Source: CAZZBK01 sp964652155
GTDB taxonomy: Bacteria > Planctomycetota > Planctomycetia > Pirellulales > PNKZ01
DNA length: 64,000 nucleotides
NCBI GenBank assembly: GCA_964652155.1
Contig: CAZZBK010000014.1
Location: forward strand, 1 to 64,000
Direction of reading: 5' to 3'
Within the stretch, counting starts at the first letter, position 1; each line of letters opens with the position of its first letter. The notes under the pieces were generated by a model. It had not been told where the DNA came from and did no database searches. It was given only the letters and a program-made list of their open reading frames with translations. Shown one piece after another: positions 44,225-55,500 of this stretch. The position numbers and the translations under genes are program-made.

Positions 44225-44475
44225 GCGAGCGGACGGTCGTGGTGCAAATGTTCGCCGTGGCCCGCGATCTAGCCGGCACTGGCGCGGTGACACTGTCGTT
44301 ACCGCTGAGCGCGACGGTGGGCGACTTGCGTCGCGCGCTTCTCGACAAGCACCCCGCGTTACAAAAGCTGGGCGGGGCCCTCCGACTGGCCGTGAACGCC
44401 GACTACGCGCAGGATGGCGACCCGTTGGGTGACGCCATCGACGTTGCCTGCATTCCGCCCGTCAGCGGCGGTTAG
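44221..44475 (+). CDS. MoaD/ThiS-family sulfur carrier protein
   Basis: 84 residues. The ATG overlaps the preceding stop (ATGA), so it is translationally coupled to the FAD/Fe-S gene. VVVQMFAVARDLAGT, then ATVGDLRRALLDKHPAL, LRLAVNADY, DPLGDAIDVACIPPVSGG are the ubiquitin-like fold, ending in the Gly-Gly that is adenylated and thiocarboxylated. The PPVSGG ending is typical of MoaD (molybdopterin synthase small subunit). Because cysteine synthase follows 102 bp later, a CysO-like carrier for cysteine synthesis is an alternative. No moaE, moeB/thiF or mec-type gene is in the window. Confidence 0.88.
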   Translation: MSERTVVVQMFAVARDLAGTGAVTLSLPLSATVGDLRRALLDKHPALQKLGGALRLAVNADYAQDGDPLGDAIDVACIPPVSGG

Positions 44476-44577
44476 GGCGAATTCATCTTTTCAGACTCGT
44501 CGACTCACGATAGATTTTTGCCTAGCGAAACGGATAGATTGCCCCTGCGCTCACGAGTTATTCCAAGGAACCATGCC

Positions 44578-45531
<954 letters not shown>

Positions 45532-45564
45532 CCAGCCGTGGCTTACCTCTCGCCAAGTCGTCGT

Positions 45565-46677
45565 TCATCCCGACACGGCGATCGGTGCGGTCCAGACCTG
45601 AGGCGTGAAGTGGCCGGTTTGCCAGCGGTCCTTCGTGCTGTATTCGCGCACGACGAGTTGTTGTGCGTGCAACTCAACGTAGAACAGCGATTGCGTGTCA
45701 CTGCTAAAGTGGCTGGCATTATCGGTGTTGAAAACGTGGATGCCGCTGGCCGCTTTGGCTGAAAGGCCGTCCCAGCGGAAGATATTGCGGAAGTGAGTGT
45801 GTCCGTAAAAGATGCCGGCCACGGTGTAGTCTTTCAACGCCCGATGAAACGCATGCACGTCGCAGGGGTCCCACTCCTTGTTGTCGGCCGGCGCATTGGG
45901 ATCACTCGGGCCCGTGTACCGCGCGATGTCGATGTGGTGCGTAATGATCACGGGCCGACCACTGGTACCGACCTGCGATTTGAGATCCTGAACCAGGAAG
46001 TCGAGGCTATCCAACGCGGCGAAACGACGTTTGCGGGTCACGGACTTATCGGTTCCAACGATGAGTCCCAGATTGACGAAATGCGCGCCGCCCCAATTCC
46101 AAGCGTAGTGCACGCCATTGTCCGAGACCTGAACCACTCCTGGGCGACGACGATTGCGCTCGGCAATTTTTTCGATCGCCCAGCCTTTGCCGTGCGGAGC
46201 ATCGTGATTGCCGAACACTTCATAGACCGGCAGTTTGAGTCGCCCATCGGTGCCCGTGAGACCGAAATCGTCGGCGTAGGCAGCCCACTCGGTCTTTTGC
46301 ATCTCGGTTTGAGTAGTGCCGTTCTTGTCGCCGGTGTCGATGATGTCGCCGGCGTGAATCACGCCCACGGCTTGCGCGACCGTGCCGCCTCCTGCTTCGG
46401 CCGCGATAGCCATTCCCGGCAGTCGATTAAGCGTGTCGACCAAACGACCACAGACCTCCGCCGACGGCAGGCTCAGGCGGCTTGGCGCATCTTTGTTTGC
46501 CAGGTAATGGGTATCGCCGACGACAAAAAATGCCGCCTGGGGCATCGCCTGCGCATCTGCACTCCAGCCCTCGCGGGGTGTAAGACCGCATGCGAGCCCC
46601 GCCGCGCCCCAGGCTGATCGGGCAAGAAAGTCGCGGCGGTTCGGTTGAAGCAATCGAGTGTTTTCTGGCTGGAACAT
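45565..46677 (-). CDS. Tat-exported metallophosphoesterase
   Basis: 370 residues. Twin-arginine leader (NRRDFLARSAWGAAGLACG, residues about 13-31). Metal motifs: FFVVGDTHY, VIHAGDIIDTGD, VFGNHDAPHG, VIITHHIDIARY and GIFYGHTHFRN, all in order and intact. It is distinct in sequence from the phosphoesterase at 25789 (longer, with inserts). It would hydrolyse a phosphoester in the periplasm; substrate unknown. Lone minus-strand gene; a 17-bp palindrome lies 84 bp upstream of the start. Confidence 0.92.
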   Translation of the reverse strand: MFQPENTRLLQPNRRDFLARSAWGAAGLACGLTPREGWSADAQAMPQAAFFVVGDTHYLANKDAPSRLSLPSAEVCGRLVDTLNRLPGMAIAAEAGGGTVAQAVGVIHAGDIIDTGDKNGTTQTEMQKTEWAAYADDFGLTGTDGRLKLPVYEVFGNHDAPHGKGWAIEKIAERNRRRPGVVQVSDNGVHYAWNWGGAHFVNLGLIVGTDKSVTRKRRFAALDSLDFLVQDLKSQVGTSGRPVIITHHIDIARYTGPSDPNAPADNKEWDPCDVHAFHRALKDYTVAGIFYGHTHFRNIFRWDGLSAKAASGIHVFNTDNASHFSSDTQSLFYVELHAQQLVVREYSTKDRWQTGHFTPQVWTAPIAVSG

Positions 46678-46999
46678 GGCAGGTCATCGAACTTTTCTAA
46701 GGGGTGAGTACGAATCCAATCGCTGATCATGGATCCACAATTGGACGGTGCTGTCGGAGCATGAACGGTCCGTTCATATTAATGGATCGCATCTGAGCTG
46801 GCAAAAATGAGGGCTTGCCAGAATTTGTCGGAGACGATCGCTTGCAACACGCTTCGCGGACGAAAGTCAAAGCGGCTGTGCCCGCAGTAGTTTTTGGAGG
46901 TCTGCGCGGCCATTGAGCCAGCGTGACCGCCGGAGCCCGGTATTGCCCGACCTCGCATTGCCCGCCGGGGCTCATACACTACGTAGAGATTCATCGACG
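46678..46999. other. Intergenic region with a perfect palindrome upstream of the phosphoesterase
   Basis: 322 bp between the ABC-F stop and the phosphoesterase start, both minus. It contains atgaacggtccgttcat (46761-46777), perfectly symmetric around one base, a plausible operator or protein-binding site. An 82-codon minus frame here has no features and is left out. Confidence 0.5.
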
Positions 47000-48796
47000 C
47001 TACTCGGCCCAGGGAGCCAACTCTTCCCAGCGGGCGAAGTCAACCGCCAACTGCTCTTCAAGCTGTTTGAGCCGCGCGTGGGCTGCCGTGATCTCATCTC
47101 CCGGCCGTTGATAAAACTCGGTCTGCGCCATTTCGCCATGCAGCGCTTCAATCTCCTGCTCCAAACGCTCGATGTTCGCCGTCACGGATTCGAGTTCACG
47201 ATTTTCCTTGAACGTCAGGCGACGCTTTTTGGTGTCCGTCTCTTTCGCGCGCCGCGTCTCGAAAACGGGCGTGGAGGCGGACGCCGTCGAGGGTAGCTCG
47301 GGACGCTGACGCAGCCAATCGTCGTAACCGCCGACATACTCCTTGACCCCACTGGGCTCGAACACCAGCGTGCTCGTGACGACATTGTTCAGAAATGCCC
47401 GATCGTGGCTCACGAGCAGCACGGTGCCGTCGAACTGCACGAGCCGATCTTCGAGCAATTCGAGTGTCTCGGCGTCGAGATCGTTCGTCGGCTCGTCGAG
47501 CACGATCACGTTGGCCGGCTTGGAGAACAATTTTGCCAACAGGATGCGATTGCGTTCGCCTCCGGAGAGAAACCGCACGGGTGTCCTTGCCCGCTCGGCG
47601 CTGAAGAGAAAGTCTTGCAGGTAACCGATCACATGCCGGGCGCGGCCGTTGATCATCACGGTGTCGGAGCCTTCGCCGACGTTCTCTTGCACCGATTGTT
47701 CTTCGTTCAATTGCTGCCGCAGTTGATCGAAATAGGCAATTTGCAAATTGGAGCCTAGCTTGACCGAACCGGACTGCGGAGCCAGTTGACCGAGCAACAC
47801 CCGCAGCAGCGTGGTCTTGCCCGCTCCGTTGGGTCCGATGATGCCGATCTTGTCGCCGCGCAGGAGGGTGGTCGAAAACGACTGCAAGATCGGTCGCTCA
47901 GCATAGGCGAACGAGGCATCCTCAATATTAGCCACCAACACGCCGCTGCGTTGCGCGGCTTGCACAACCAGCGTGACCGCGCCGCTCGCCGAGCGGCGAT
48001 CAGCCCGTTCGCGACGCATCGCTTCCAAGGCCCTGACGCGACCCTCGTTGCGAGTCCGCCGCGCCTTGACCCCCTGACGGATCCAGACTTCCTCTTCGGC
48101 CAGTCGCTTGTCGAAGAGCGCGTTCTGCTTTTCTTCCGCCGCCAGGGCTTCCTCTTTGCGCCGCAAGAACGTGTCGTAGTCGCACGTCCAGTCGAACAAT
48201 CGCCCACGATCGATTTCCAAGATGCGGTCGGCCAGCTTGCGGAGGAACATGCGATCGTGCGTCACAAAAACGAGCGTCGTCTCACAACGAGCGAGAAAGT
48301 TTTCGAGCCAGGCAATCGAATCGACATCCAGGTGATTGGTGGGCTCATCAAGCAACAGCAAGTCGGGAGAGGCGACCAAAGCCCGAGCGAGCAGCACGCG
48401 CCGTTTCATGCCCGACGATAGCGTTGCGAACTCGATGTTCGGTCTCAGTTCCATTCGCGAGAGGATCTGCATGACCTGCTGCTCGGCTTTCCAGGCCGCG
48501 CCGCTGTCGTGCTCGTCGCCTGTCACGCCTTGCGCCACGATCGCCTGCACCTCGCCGCACAGGTCCTGCGGCACGTCTTGCGGCAGTAGCGCAAGCTTGG
48601 TTCCCGGCGCGATGACGATCTTGCCACCGTCGGGTTCGACATCGCCACAGAGCATGCGCAGCAGCGTGGTCTTGCCCGAGCCGTTGCGTCCCAGCAGGCC
48701 AATGCGTTGCTTGGCCTCGATGATGCACGACACATCGTCGAGCAACGGCGGGCCCTGAAAACCGACGCGGAGATTCTGAATCGTGACCAGGGGCAT
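47000..48796 (-). CDS. uup: ABC-F family ATPase (Uup-like)
   Basis: 598 residues from ATG 48796. Two ABC modules: GLLGRNGSGKTTLLRML and GIIGPNGAGKTTLLRVLLG (Walker A), LSSGMKRRVLLARAL and LSGGERNRILLAKLF (signature), LLLLDEPTNHLD and VIVLDEPTNDLD (Walker B). No membrane domain. An arm-like linker and a charged coiled-coil C-terminal domain (about 515-598) fit Uup. ABC-F proteins act on ribosomes; Uup is also linked to precise excision and branched DNA. The signature of module 1 (SSGMK instead of SGGxxQ) is slightly divergent. Confidence 0.92.
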   Translation of the reverse strand: MPLVTIQNLRVGFQGPPLLDDVSCIIEAKQRIGLLGRNGSGKTTLLRMLCGDVEPDGGKIVIAPGTKLALLPQDVPQDLCGEVQAIVAQGVTGDEHDSGAAWKAEQQVMQILSRMELRPNIEFATLSSGMKRRVLLARALVASPDLLLLDEPTNHLDVDSIAWLENFLARCETTLVFVTHDRMFLRKLADRILEIDRGRLFDWTCDYDTFLRRKEEALAAEEKQNALFDKRLAEEEVWIRQGVKARRTRNEGRVRALEAMRRERADRRSASGAVTLVVQAAQRSGVLVANIEDASFAYAERPILQSFSTTLLRGDKIGIIGPNGAGKTTLLRVLLGQLAPQSGSVKLGSNLQIAYFDQLRQQLNEEQSVQENVGEGSDTVMINGRARHVIGYLQDFLFSAERARTPVRFLSGGERNRILLAKLFSKPANVIVLDEPTNDLDAETLELLEDRLVQFDGTVLLVSHDRAFLNNVVTSTLVFEPSGVKEYVGGYDDWLRQRPELPSTASASTPVFETRRAKETDTKKRRLTFKENRELESVTANIERLEQEIEALHGEMAQTEFYQRPGDEITAAHARLKQLEEQLAVDFARWEELAPWAE

Positions 48797-49244
48797 GGCG
48801 GCAGTGAGCAATCAAGCACGGGGGTTGAGAATGGGACCGACGATTATGGCCGAAAACGTGCTGGAGCGTGAGTGGAGGCAAAATCGTTGCATCTTCGCGC
48901 AAAATCCGTCAGAAGTCCCTCACTTCGGCGGGGGCGTGGGCCTATTGCCGCTCGACGGCGGCCAGTATACTCAACAACTTAACCGATGAATGCTGCTTGG
49001 GCCGGTTTCAGATTGCCCCCACGAGTTTTGGGTTGCGTGTTGATTGCTCTTCCTATGCAAGAGCGTCTCTGAACAGTACCTGACGCGTTCGATCAACACC
49101 GTGCTTGGGCCAATAGCAACGCGCGCTCGAGAGAGCCACGCTGCCAACAGCATTTTGATTCGGTGTCGTCCATCGTGACGACCTCGATCATCGTTTGCAC
49201 GGTGGACACCCCAGGTACGTTCCTCTTTTTTTAGGTGTTTCCGC
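48797..49244. other. Long intergenic region upstream of the DEAD-box helicase gene
   Basis: 448 bp without a supportable gene. It must hold the divergent promoters of the ABC-F and helicase genes. The length on the helicase side is compatible with a long 5' leader like those that control cold-shock DEAD-box helicases, but no specific structure or cold box was identified. A T-run (TTTTTTTTAGG) lies about 14 nt before the start. Confidence 0.5.
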
Positions 49245-51041
49245 ATGTCTGTTGATTTGTCCGCTGAGTCGGTGACCGAAGTCGCCGGCGTTACGTTCGC
49301 CGATTTGAATCTGAGCGCGTCGCTGCTCGCCGCCGTCGAGGCGTCGGGCTACACGACCGCCACGCCGATCCAAGCCCGGGCGATTCCGCCGCTGTTGGCT
49401 GGTCACGACGTACTGGGTCAAGCGCAGACCGGCACAGGCAAGACCGCGGCATTCGCGTTGCCCATGCTCGAACGAATCGATCTGGCTCAAAAAGCTCCGC
49501 AGGTGTTGGTGCTCTGCCCAACACGTGAGCTGGCCATTCAAGTGGCCGAAGCGTTCGAGCGTTACGCAGCCCATCTCGTCGGCTTGCGCGTCAGCGCTAT
49601 CTACGGCGGACAAGATTATCAAATTCAATTTCGTGACCTGGATCGGGGCGTGCACGTCGTTGTCGGCACGCCCGGCCGGGTCATGGACCACATGCGCCGC
49701 GGCTCGCTCGACCTGAGCGCCCTGCGTGGGCTGGTGCTCGACGAGGCCGACGAGATGTTGCGAATGGGGTTCGCCGAAGATGTCGAGTGGGTGTTGACCC
49801 AAACACCGCCCGAACGGCAGATAGCGCTCTTCTCGGCGACCATGCCCGAGGCCATTCGTCGGATCGCTCAGCAACACCTCAGCGACCCGGTCGAGGTTAC
49901 GATTCAAGAAGGCGCGTCCGCCGCGGAGACAGTGCGGCAGCACTTTCTCGTTGTGCCGCCGCGTCAAAAACAACTCGCGTTGCAGCGCGTGCTCGAGGCC
50001 GAGGCGACCGACGGCGTCATCGTGTTCGTAAAGACCAAGAGCACCACCGAACAACTTGCCGAGTTTCTCGCACATTCTGGCCAGCGCGTTGCCGCGCTCA
50101 GCAGCGACGTGGCACAAAAGCAGCGCGAACGGATCGTCGAAAGCCTTCGGGCTGGCTCCATCGACGTGATTGTCGCCACCGACGTCGCGGCCCGTGGGCT
50201 CGACGTGCAGCGCATCAGTCACGTGATCAATTACGATTTGCCCTTCGACAGCGAGAGCTACGTACATCGCATTGGTCGCACGGGTCGAGCGGGTCGCCAA
50301 GGGGACGCGATCATTTTCCTCCATCCGCGCGAACGGCTGCAACTCCGGCGGATCGAACGCGCCACCGGACAAACGATCCAACCGATGGACATGCCCTCGA
50401 AGCGAGCCATTAATCAGCGGCGTGTTACACGGTTTCACGAGCGGATCGCCACGGCGCTTGCGCGTCCGGACTTGGTAAACTTCCAGTCGGTCGTCGAGCA
50501 ATACTTGGCCAAGAACCCCGAAACGCAACTGGCACAAGTTGCGGCCGCTCTGGCGTCGATCGCCGTCGGCGAAGCACCCTTCTTCATGACCGAGGACATT
50601 GCCCCGGCCAGTTTTCAAGATGGCCGCGAGGACCGTGGCGACACCCGGGGCGATCGCGAGGATCGTGGTGGTCGTCGATCGGCGGGACCGATGGAGACGT
50701 TCCGCGTGGAAGTCGGCCGCGAGCATGGTGTCCGCCCGGGTAATCTCGTGGGCGCGATCGCTAACGAGACCGGCTTGAGCAGCGCCAACATTGGTCGGAT
50801 CGAAATCAACGACGATCACTCGTTGGTCGACATGCTTGTCGGCATGCCGTCAGAATTATTTAACTCGCTAAAGCAAGTCGTGGTGTTGGGGCAGCGATTG
50901 AACATATCGCGGCCAGGCGAGTCGGCACCAAGTCGACGGCCCGCCGGCAAGAAATTCGACAAACCTCGCGGCAAGTTCGCCGCAACTGAGGAAGGCAAAG
51001 CCAAGTCGAAGAAGCCGAAACGGGCCACAGCCAAAGCCTAA
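49245..51041 (+). CDS. deaD: DEAD-box RNA helicase (DeaD/CsdA-like)
   Basis: 598 residues. Q motif (TTATPIQARAI), motif I AQTGTGKT (60-67), Ia CPTRELAIQV, Ib VVGTPGRVMDHM, II DEAD at 166-169, III FSATMPEAI, V ATDVAARGLDV, VI YVHRIGRTGR. An Arg/Gly/Asp-rich linker (about 465-482) precedes a DbpA-type RNA-binding domain (FRVEVGREHGVRPGNLVGAIANE to LVGMPSELF). The tail is Lys-rich. It unwinds RNA in ribosome assembly and decay, especially in the cold. Single gene with a long upstream region, convergent with a DUF1501 gene. Confidence 0.95.
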   Translation: MSVDLSAESVTEVAGVTFADLNLSASLLAAVEASGYTTATPIQARAIPPLLAGHDVLGQAQTGTGKTAAFALPMLERIDLAQKAPQVLVLCPTRELAIQVAEAFERYAAHLVGLRVSAIYGGQDYQIQFRDLDRGVHVVVGTPGRVMDHMRRGSLDLSALRGLVLDEADEMLRMGFAEDVEWVLTQTPPERQIALFSATMPEAIRRIAQQHLSDPVEVTIQEGASAAETVRQHFLVVPPRQKQLALQRVLEAEATDGVIVFVKTKSTTEQLAEFLAHSGQRVAALSSDVAQKQRERIVESLRAGSIDVIVATDVAARGLDVQRISHVINYDLPFDSESYVHRIGRTGRAGRQGDAIIFLHPRERLQLRRIERATGQTIQPMDMPSKRAINQRRVTRFHERIATALARPDLVNFQSVVEQYLAKNPETQLAQVAAALASIAVGEAPFFMTEDIAPASFQDGREDRGDTRGDREDRGGRRSAGPMETFRVEVGREHGVRPGNLVGAIANETGLSSANIGRIEINDDHSLVDMLVGMPSELFNSLKQVVVLGQRLNISRPGESAPSRRPAGKKFDKPRGKFAATEEGKAKSKKPKRATAKA

Positions 51042-51061
51042 GCGAGGGTCAAGGCGTTGTT

Positions 51062-52504
51062 TCAACCGAGCAGCGGGCGAATGACCTGCCCATGCACATC
51101 GGTCAGCCGAACGTCGCGGCCACCGTAGCGGAACGTGAGCCGTTCGTGATCGACGCCAAGCTGATGCAGCAGCGTGGCGTGGATATCGTGGATGCTCAGT
51201 GGTTCTTCAACGACGGAGTTACCGAACTCGTCGGTGGCACCGAAGGCCATGCCCCCTTTGAAGCCGCCCCCCGCCATGAAGAGCGAATAGCCGTTCACAT
51301 GATGGTCGCGGCCACCCGTCGGCGTGACTTTGGGCGTGTGGGGTGTGCGCCCCATTTCGCCCGCCCAAAGCACGATCGTCTCGTCCAGCAGGCCGCGCTG
51401 CGCGAGGTCCTGAATCAACGCGGCGACCGACTGCTCGGTGATCCGCGCATTCTTTTCGTGGTTCTGCTTGAGTTGCCCATGCTGATCCCAGGGTGAGTTG
51501 TTGCCGTCGAAGCTGGGGCACGTGATCTCGACAAAGCGCACTCCCGCCTCGACCATGCGTCGCGCGCGCAACGCTTGCGTGGCATACAATCGTTGATGTT
51601 CATCGGTCGAATCGAGCCCGTAGAGCTTATGGATGTGCGCCGGCTCACGGCTCACGTCGGCAATCTCGGGGACGGCACTTTGCATGCGGAACGCGGTCTC
51701 GTAATTGGCGATGGCCCCTTCGATCGCGCGGGCATCGGAGGCCTGCGCCGCGAAATCAGTGTCCTGAGAGGCCAAGAGCGCCAGCTTGCGTCGCTGCACG
51801 CTCGCACTATCGACCGGGACGATATTGTCCACCGGCGTCCCTTTGGCCCGCACCATCGTGGCCTGATGACTGGCCGAGAGAAACGAGCTGCCAAAATTCT
51901 CCAGCCCGCCGTTGGGAACCCAATCGTTGTTCAGCACCACATAGCCGGGCAGGTTCTTGTTCTCGCTCCCGAGACCGTAGGAAACCCAAGCTCCCAGGCT
52001 CGGTGCCTGCCCCAGAATGCGGCCGGTATGCAACAGCAAATTCTGCTGGCCATGCAACGGCAACTCGCCAACCATCGAGCGCACAACGCACAGATGATCG
52101 GCCACTCGAGCCAACTGCGGGAACAAATCGCTGATCCACAAGCCGCTGTCGCCGTGCTGATGAAACGCCCAAGGGCTCCCCAGCCACACGCGATTGGCAT
52201 TCGACTGCGAGCGCTTGCTCACCGCGCTGTCGCCGATCTTTTCACCCTCGTGCTTTTTGAGCAGCGGTTTGGGATCGAACGTATCGACATGACTCGGTCC
52301 GCCATCCATGAAACAGAAAATGATATTCTTGGCTCGCGGACGATGATGGGGTTGCGCAATCGCCTGGCCTGCCATCGCTTGCCAGGCGAGCCAACCAAAG
52401 CCGGCCGCGGCTTGCTGCAAAAAACCCCGTCGCGAGGATTGCCAAGGGAATGAGCCCGGACAGCGGCATGCGCCGTGGGTCGAGCGTGTGTTTGCGGGTG
52501 TCAT
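51062..52504 (-). CDS. DUF1501 domain protein, partner of the PSD1 protein
   Basis: 480 residues. The ATG at 52504 overlaps the preceding stop by 4 bp and AAGGAG lies 14 nt upstream, favouring it over an upstream TTG. Tat-like leader (SSRRGFLQQAAAGFGWLAWQ). The DUF1501 core begins NIIFCFMDGGPSHVDTFDPKP, with DQHGQLKQNHEKNARI and the GEMGRTPHTPKVT, GRDHHVNGYSLFMAGGG histidine region. Coupled translation with a DUF1549/DUF1553 protein is the standard planctomycete arrangement, suggesting a complex. Biochemical role unknown. Confidence 0.93.
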   Translation of the reverse strand: MTPANTRSTHGACRCPGSFPWQSSRRGFLQQAAAGFGWLAWQAMAGQAIAQPHHRPRAKNIIFCFMDGGPSHVDTFDPKPLLKKHEGEKIGDSAVSKRSQSNANRVWLGSPWAFHQHGDSGLWISDLFPQLARVADHLCVVRSMVGELPLHGQQNLLLHTGRILGQAPSLGAWVSYGLGSENKNLPGYVVLNNDWVPNGGLENFGSSFLSASHQATMVRAKGTPVDNIVPVDSASVQRRKLALLASQDTDFAAQASDARAIEGAIANYETAFRMQSAVPEIADVSREPAHIHKLYGLDSTDEHQRLYATQALRARRMVEAGVRFVEITCPSFDGNNSPWDQHGQLKQNHEKNARITEQSVAALIQDLAQRGLLDETIVLWAGEMGRTPHTPKVTPTGGRDHHVNGYSLFMAGGGFKGGMAFGATDEFGNSVVEEPLSIHDIHATLLHQLGVDHERLTFRYGGRDVRLTDVHGQVIRPLLG

Positions 52505-55500
52505 CGGTAGTAGATGAACTCCTTGGTATTGAACAAGGCATGCGCAAGCCGTTGCCAAGCCGCCTCATCACGCAATACGTCGCCGCTCGCATGACTCGAT
52601 AATTCATGGAGCGCCGCAAGCCAACGAGCCATCTCGCGCGCGTCGGGTTGCCGCCCCAACGCGCGAACAAACATGCTCCGCACACGCGCCTCGGGCTGGT
52701 CGCTGCCGTCCACGACCAGTTGCCGCGACCAGTGTTGCGCCATTGCGCTGACCATCGGATCGTTGAGCAACACGAGCGCCTGGGTAGGAACATTCGTCAC
52801 ATCGCGTCGTCCGGTCGGCAACTTGAGGTCCGGCAGATTAAAGCTCACCAGGAACTTGGACGGGTCCATGATCGACATTTGCAAGTAGATCGAGCGCCGA
52901 CCCTGACCATCGAGCGGCCCGCTAAATAAGCGTTTCGGACTATCTTCGACCGACCGCGGCGGCAACACGGGGCGACCAAAGAGAGCCGGATCGAGTCGCC
53001 CCGACACGGCCAGCAGCGAATCACGTATCGCCTCCGCCTCAAGTCGGCGCGTGGCATAGTGATGCCACAAACGGTTGCCGGGATCTCGTTCGCGCGCCGC
53101 CTGGCTGACCACCCCCGACTGTTGAAAGGTCTGGCTCTTCACCAGCCGTCGCACGAGTTGCTTCGTCGACCAACCCTCGCGGATGAATTCGCGCGCGAGC
53201 CAATCGAGCAATTCGGGATGCGACGGGCGATCGCCCAGCCGCCCGAAGTCATCACTCGTGGCCACCAAGCCGGTCCCAAAGATCCATTGCCAAACGCGAT
53301 TCACATACACCCGCGCGGTCAAGGGATGCTCCGGATCGACGAGCGAGTCGGCCAACTCGAGTCGCCCACTACCGGTGCTCTGGGCGACCTGATTGCGTCC
53401 GGCAAACATTTGTAAGAAGTCTCCCTGTACCGCCGGTCCCGGCACGTCGACGTTGCCGCGCACGTTGAGCGGGTACGTGACCTTGGCCGTCTCGCGCTCA
53501 TCCATGCTATTGGCAGAGCGTGGGAAGGCGATCGCCTGATCGAGGCCTCGATACTCGTCGAGCAACGCCGCCAACTTGCTCCCCGGCAAGGCGGTGTTCG
53601 GCAACAGTTTTTTTGCGAGCAGCCAGTCGACGAGTGGTCGATCGCCGCAGCGCGTCTGGCCGTCGCACCAACGCCGCACGGCTCCATTGAGCCACACGGC
53701 AAGCCGTTGCCAAGCGGCCTCGCGCGACGGCGGCGCATCGCCAGAGTAGAGCGTCAGAAACTGGTCGAGTTCGTCTTGCGGCGCGCCTGCCGCGTCGTGC
53801 GTGACGATGCCGGTGATGCTGAGCCAACTCCGCTTGTCATATCCAAAGTCGGCGTGCGGCAGTCCCTTGGCCAGTCCGGTGCGGGGAGGAAAGTTCGGAT
53901 TCAGTGGCGCGGTGGCAAACTCGACCGTGACCTGCTGCACGCCGTTTTTTAACTCGGCATCGGCAAACGATTTCCACTGCGGCTCGACGTTCGTCAGAAA
54001 CGAGACAGTCTCGTTCTGAAACGCATGCTCCTCGAGCACGATGGTGCCGCCATACTCACCGCCAGCCAGATTGACGCTGACGAACTTGCCCGGCACGACG
54101 TGTTCGGGTGGCATCCGCAACGCGCCCGGCAGCTTCGACGACAGGGCGTGCGTGTGATAGCCGCGGGGCAGCAAACGAGTCACCACTGCTTCGCCCTCCA
54201 GGGCCACGAGTGGCGTGGCGTCGTCGACATAACCCTCGCGCAGGCCGTCCCCTTCAATGACCCAACCGGCAGGGATCGTTGGTGAGCGAAAATCGGCCAG
54301 CCAGATGAAGGACTTATTCGCCTGCTGACGCTTGGTGCGAGCGTCCTGCCACTCTTTCTGCAACCGAGACCAGGCTTGTTCAGCGTCGACGTCCGTGGCC
54401 GTGAGCCGCACAAGCGGGTACTCAATCTCGTGCAACTGCGGCTTAAGCTTCGCAACGTCACCGAGCGTGTGCTGCAATGCGGCGGGGGTGATGGTGACCG
54501 ATCGCCATTGCAACGCCAACTCCGCGCGAATGGCCGATCGCAGCTCCTTGAGCCGCGCAATCGCTTGGTCGTTTCTGCCAGGCATGTCGATGACTCGCGA
54601 CGTCCAGCGCGGGGTCGTGAAGACCGCGGCGAGCGCGTAATAGTCACGCTGTGAGACCGCTTCGAGTTTATGATCGTGGCACCGCGCACACGCAACGGTC
54701 GTCGCCAAGAACGCCTTCGAGAAGGCGTCAATCTTGTTGTTCACCATGTCTTGGTGAATGCCGTTGAACATCAAACTGCTGCCGTGCCGGTGTTCGCCCA
54801 GATGATAGAACATCGGGGCAATTACGTTCTCTTGGGTCAGAGTGGTTGGATGAATGCGCGGCGCAAGCAAGTCGCCGGCAATCTGCTCGCGGACGAGTTG
54901 ATCGAAACCGATGTCATCGTTGAACGCGCGGATCAAATAGTCGCGGTACTCATACGCCCCCTTGGCCGGGTTGTCCCATTCGTAGCCATAAGTGTCGGTG
55001 TACCGGACCACGTCCATCCAGTGTCGCGCAAACCGCTCGCCAAAGTGCGGGCTGCTTAGCAATTGTTCGACGAGTATTTCATACGCGGAGATGTCGGTCG
55101 ACGCGGTAAATTGTTCAACCAACTCACGGGTCGGCGGCAGGCCCGTGAGCACAAACGACAACCGGCGCAGCAGCACCTGCGGGTCCGCGGGAGGCGCGGG
55201 AGCGAGTTTTGCATCGTCGAGCGCGGCGCGCATAAAACGATCCACCGGTTCGCCTGCCCACCGCGGATCGTTCACCTGCGGTGGTTCCACGTGCCGCAAC
55301 GGCTTGAGGCTCCACCAGTCGAGTCGCTTGTGGAACTCGGCTTCCCAGGCGTCGGACGTTCTCAGCTCTGCGCCACCGGCCGTGACCGCTAGCACACGCG
55401 GATCGGGCGCGCCACGACGCACCCACTCGCTGAGCAGCGCGATCTCGGCCGCCGGCAGCATTTTCTGCGGCGGCATCTTAAGGTCTTTTTCCGCATGGCT

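Noticed and set aside
43708..44475. Long plus-strand ORF whose C-terminus equals the MoaD-like protein
   Set aside because: Its first 171 codons overlap the FAD/Fe-S gene out of frame. The real start is the ATG at 44221.
46727..46975. 82-codon minus ORF upstream of the phosphoesterase
   Set aside because: No motif, no ribosome site, and it contains the palindromic region; more likely regulatory DNA.
49188..50819. 543-codon minus-strand ORF opposite the DEAD-box helicase
   Set aside because: It lies antisense to an intact DeaD gene with all motifs. Long antisense frames are usual in high-GC DNA, and the translation has no domain pattern.
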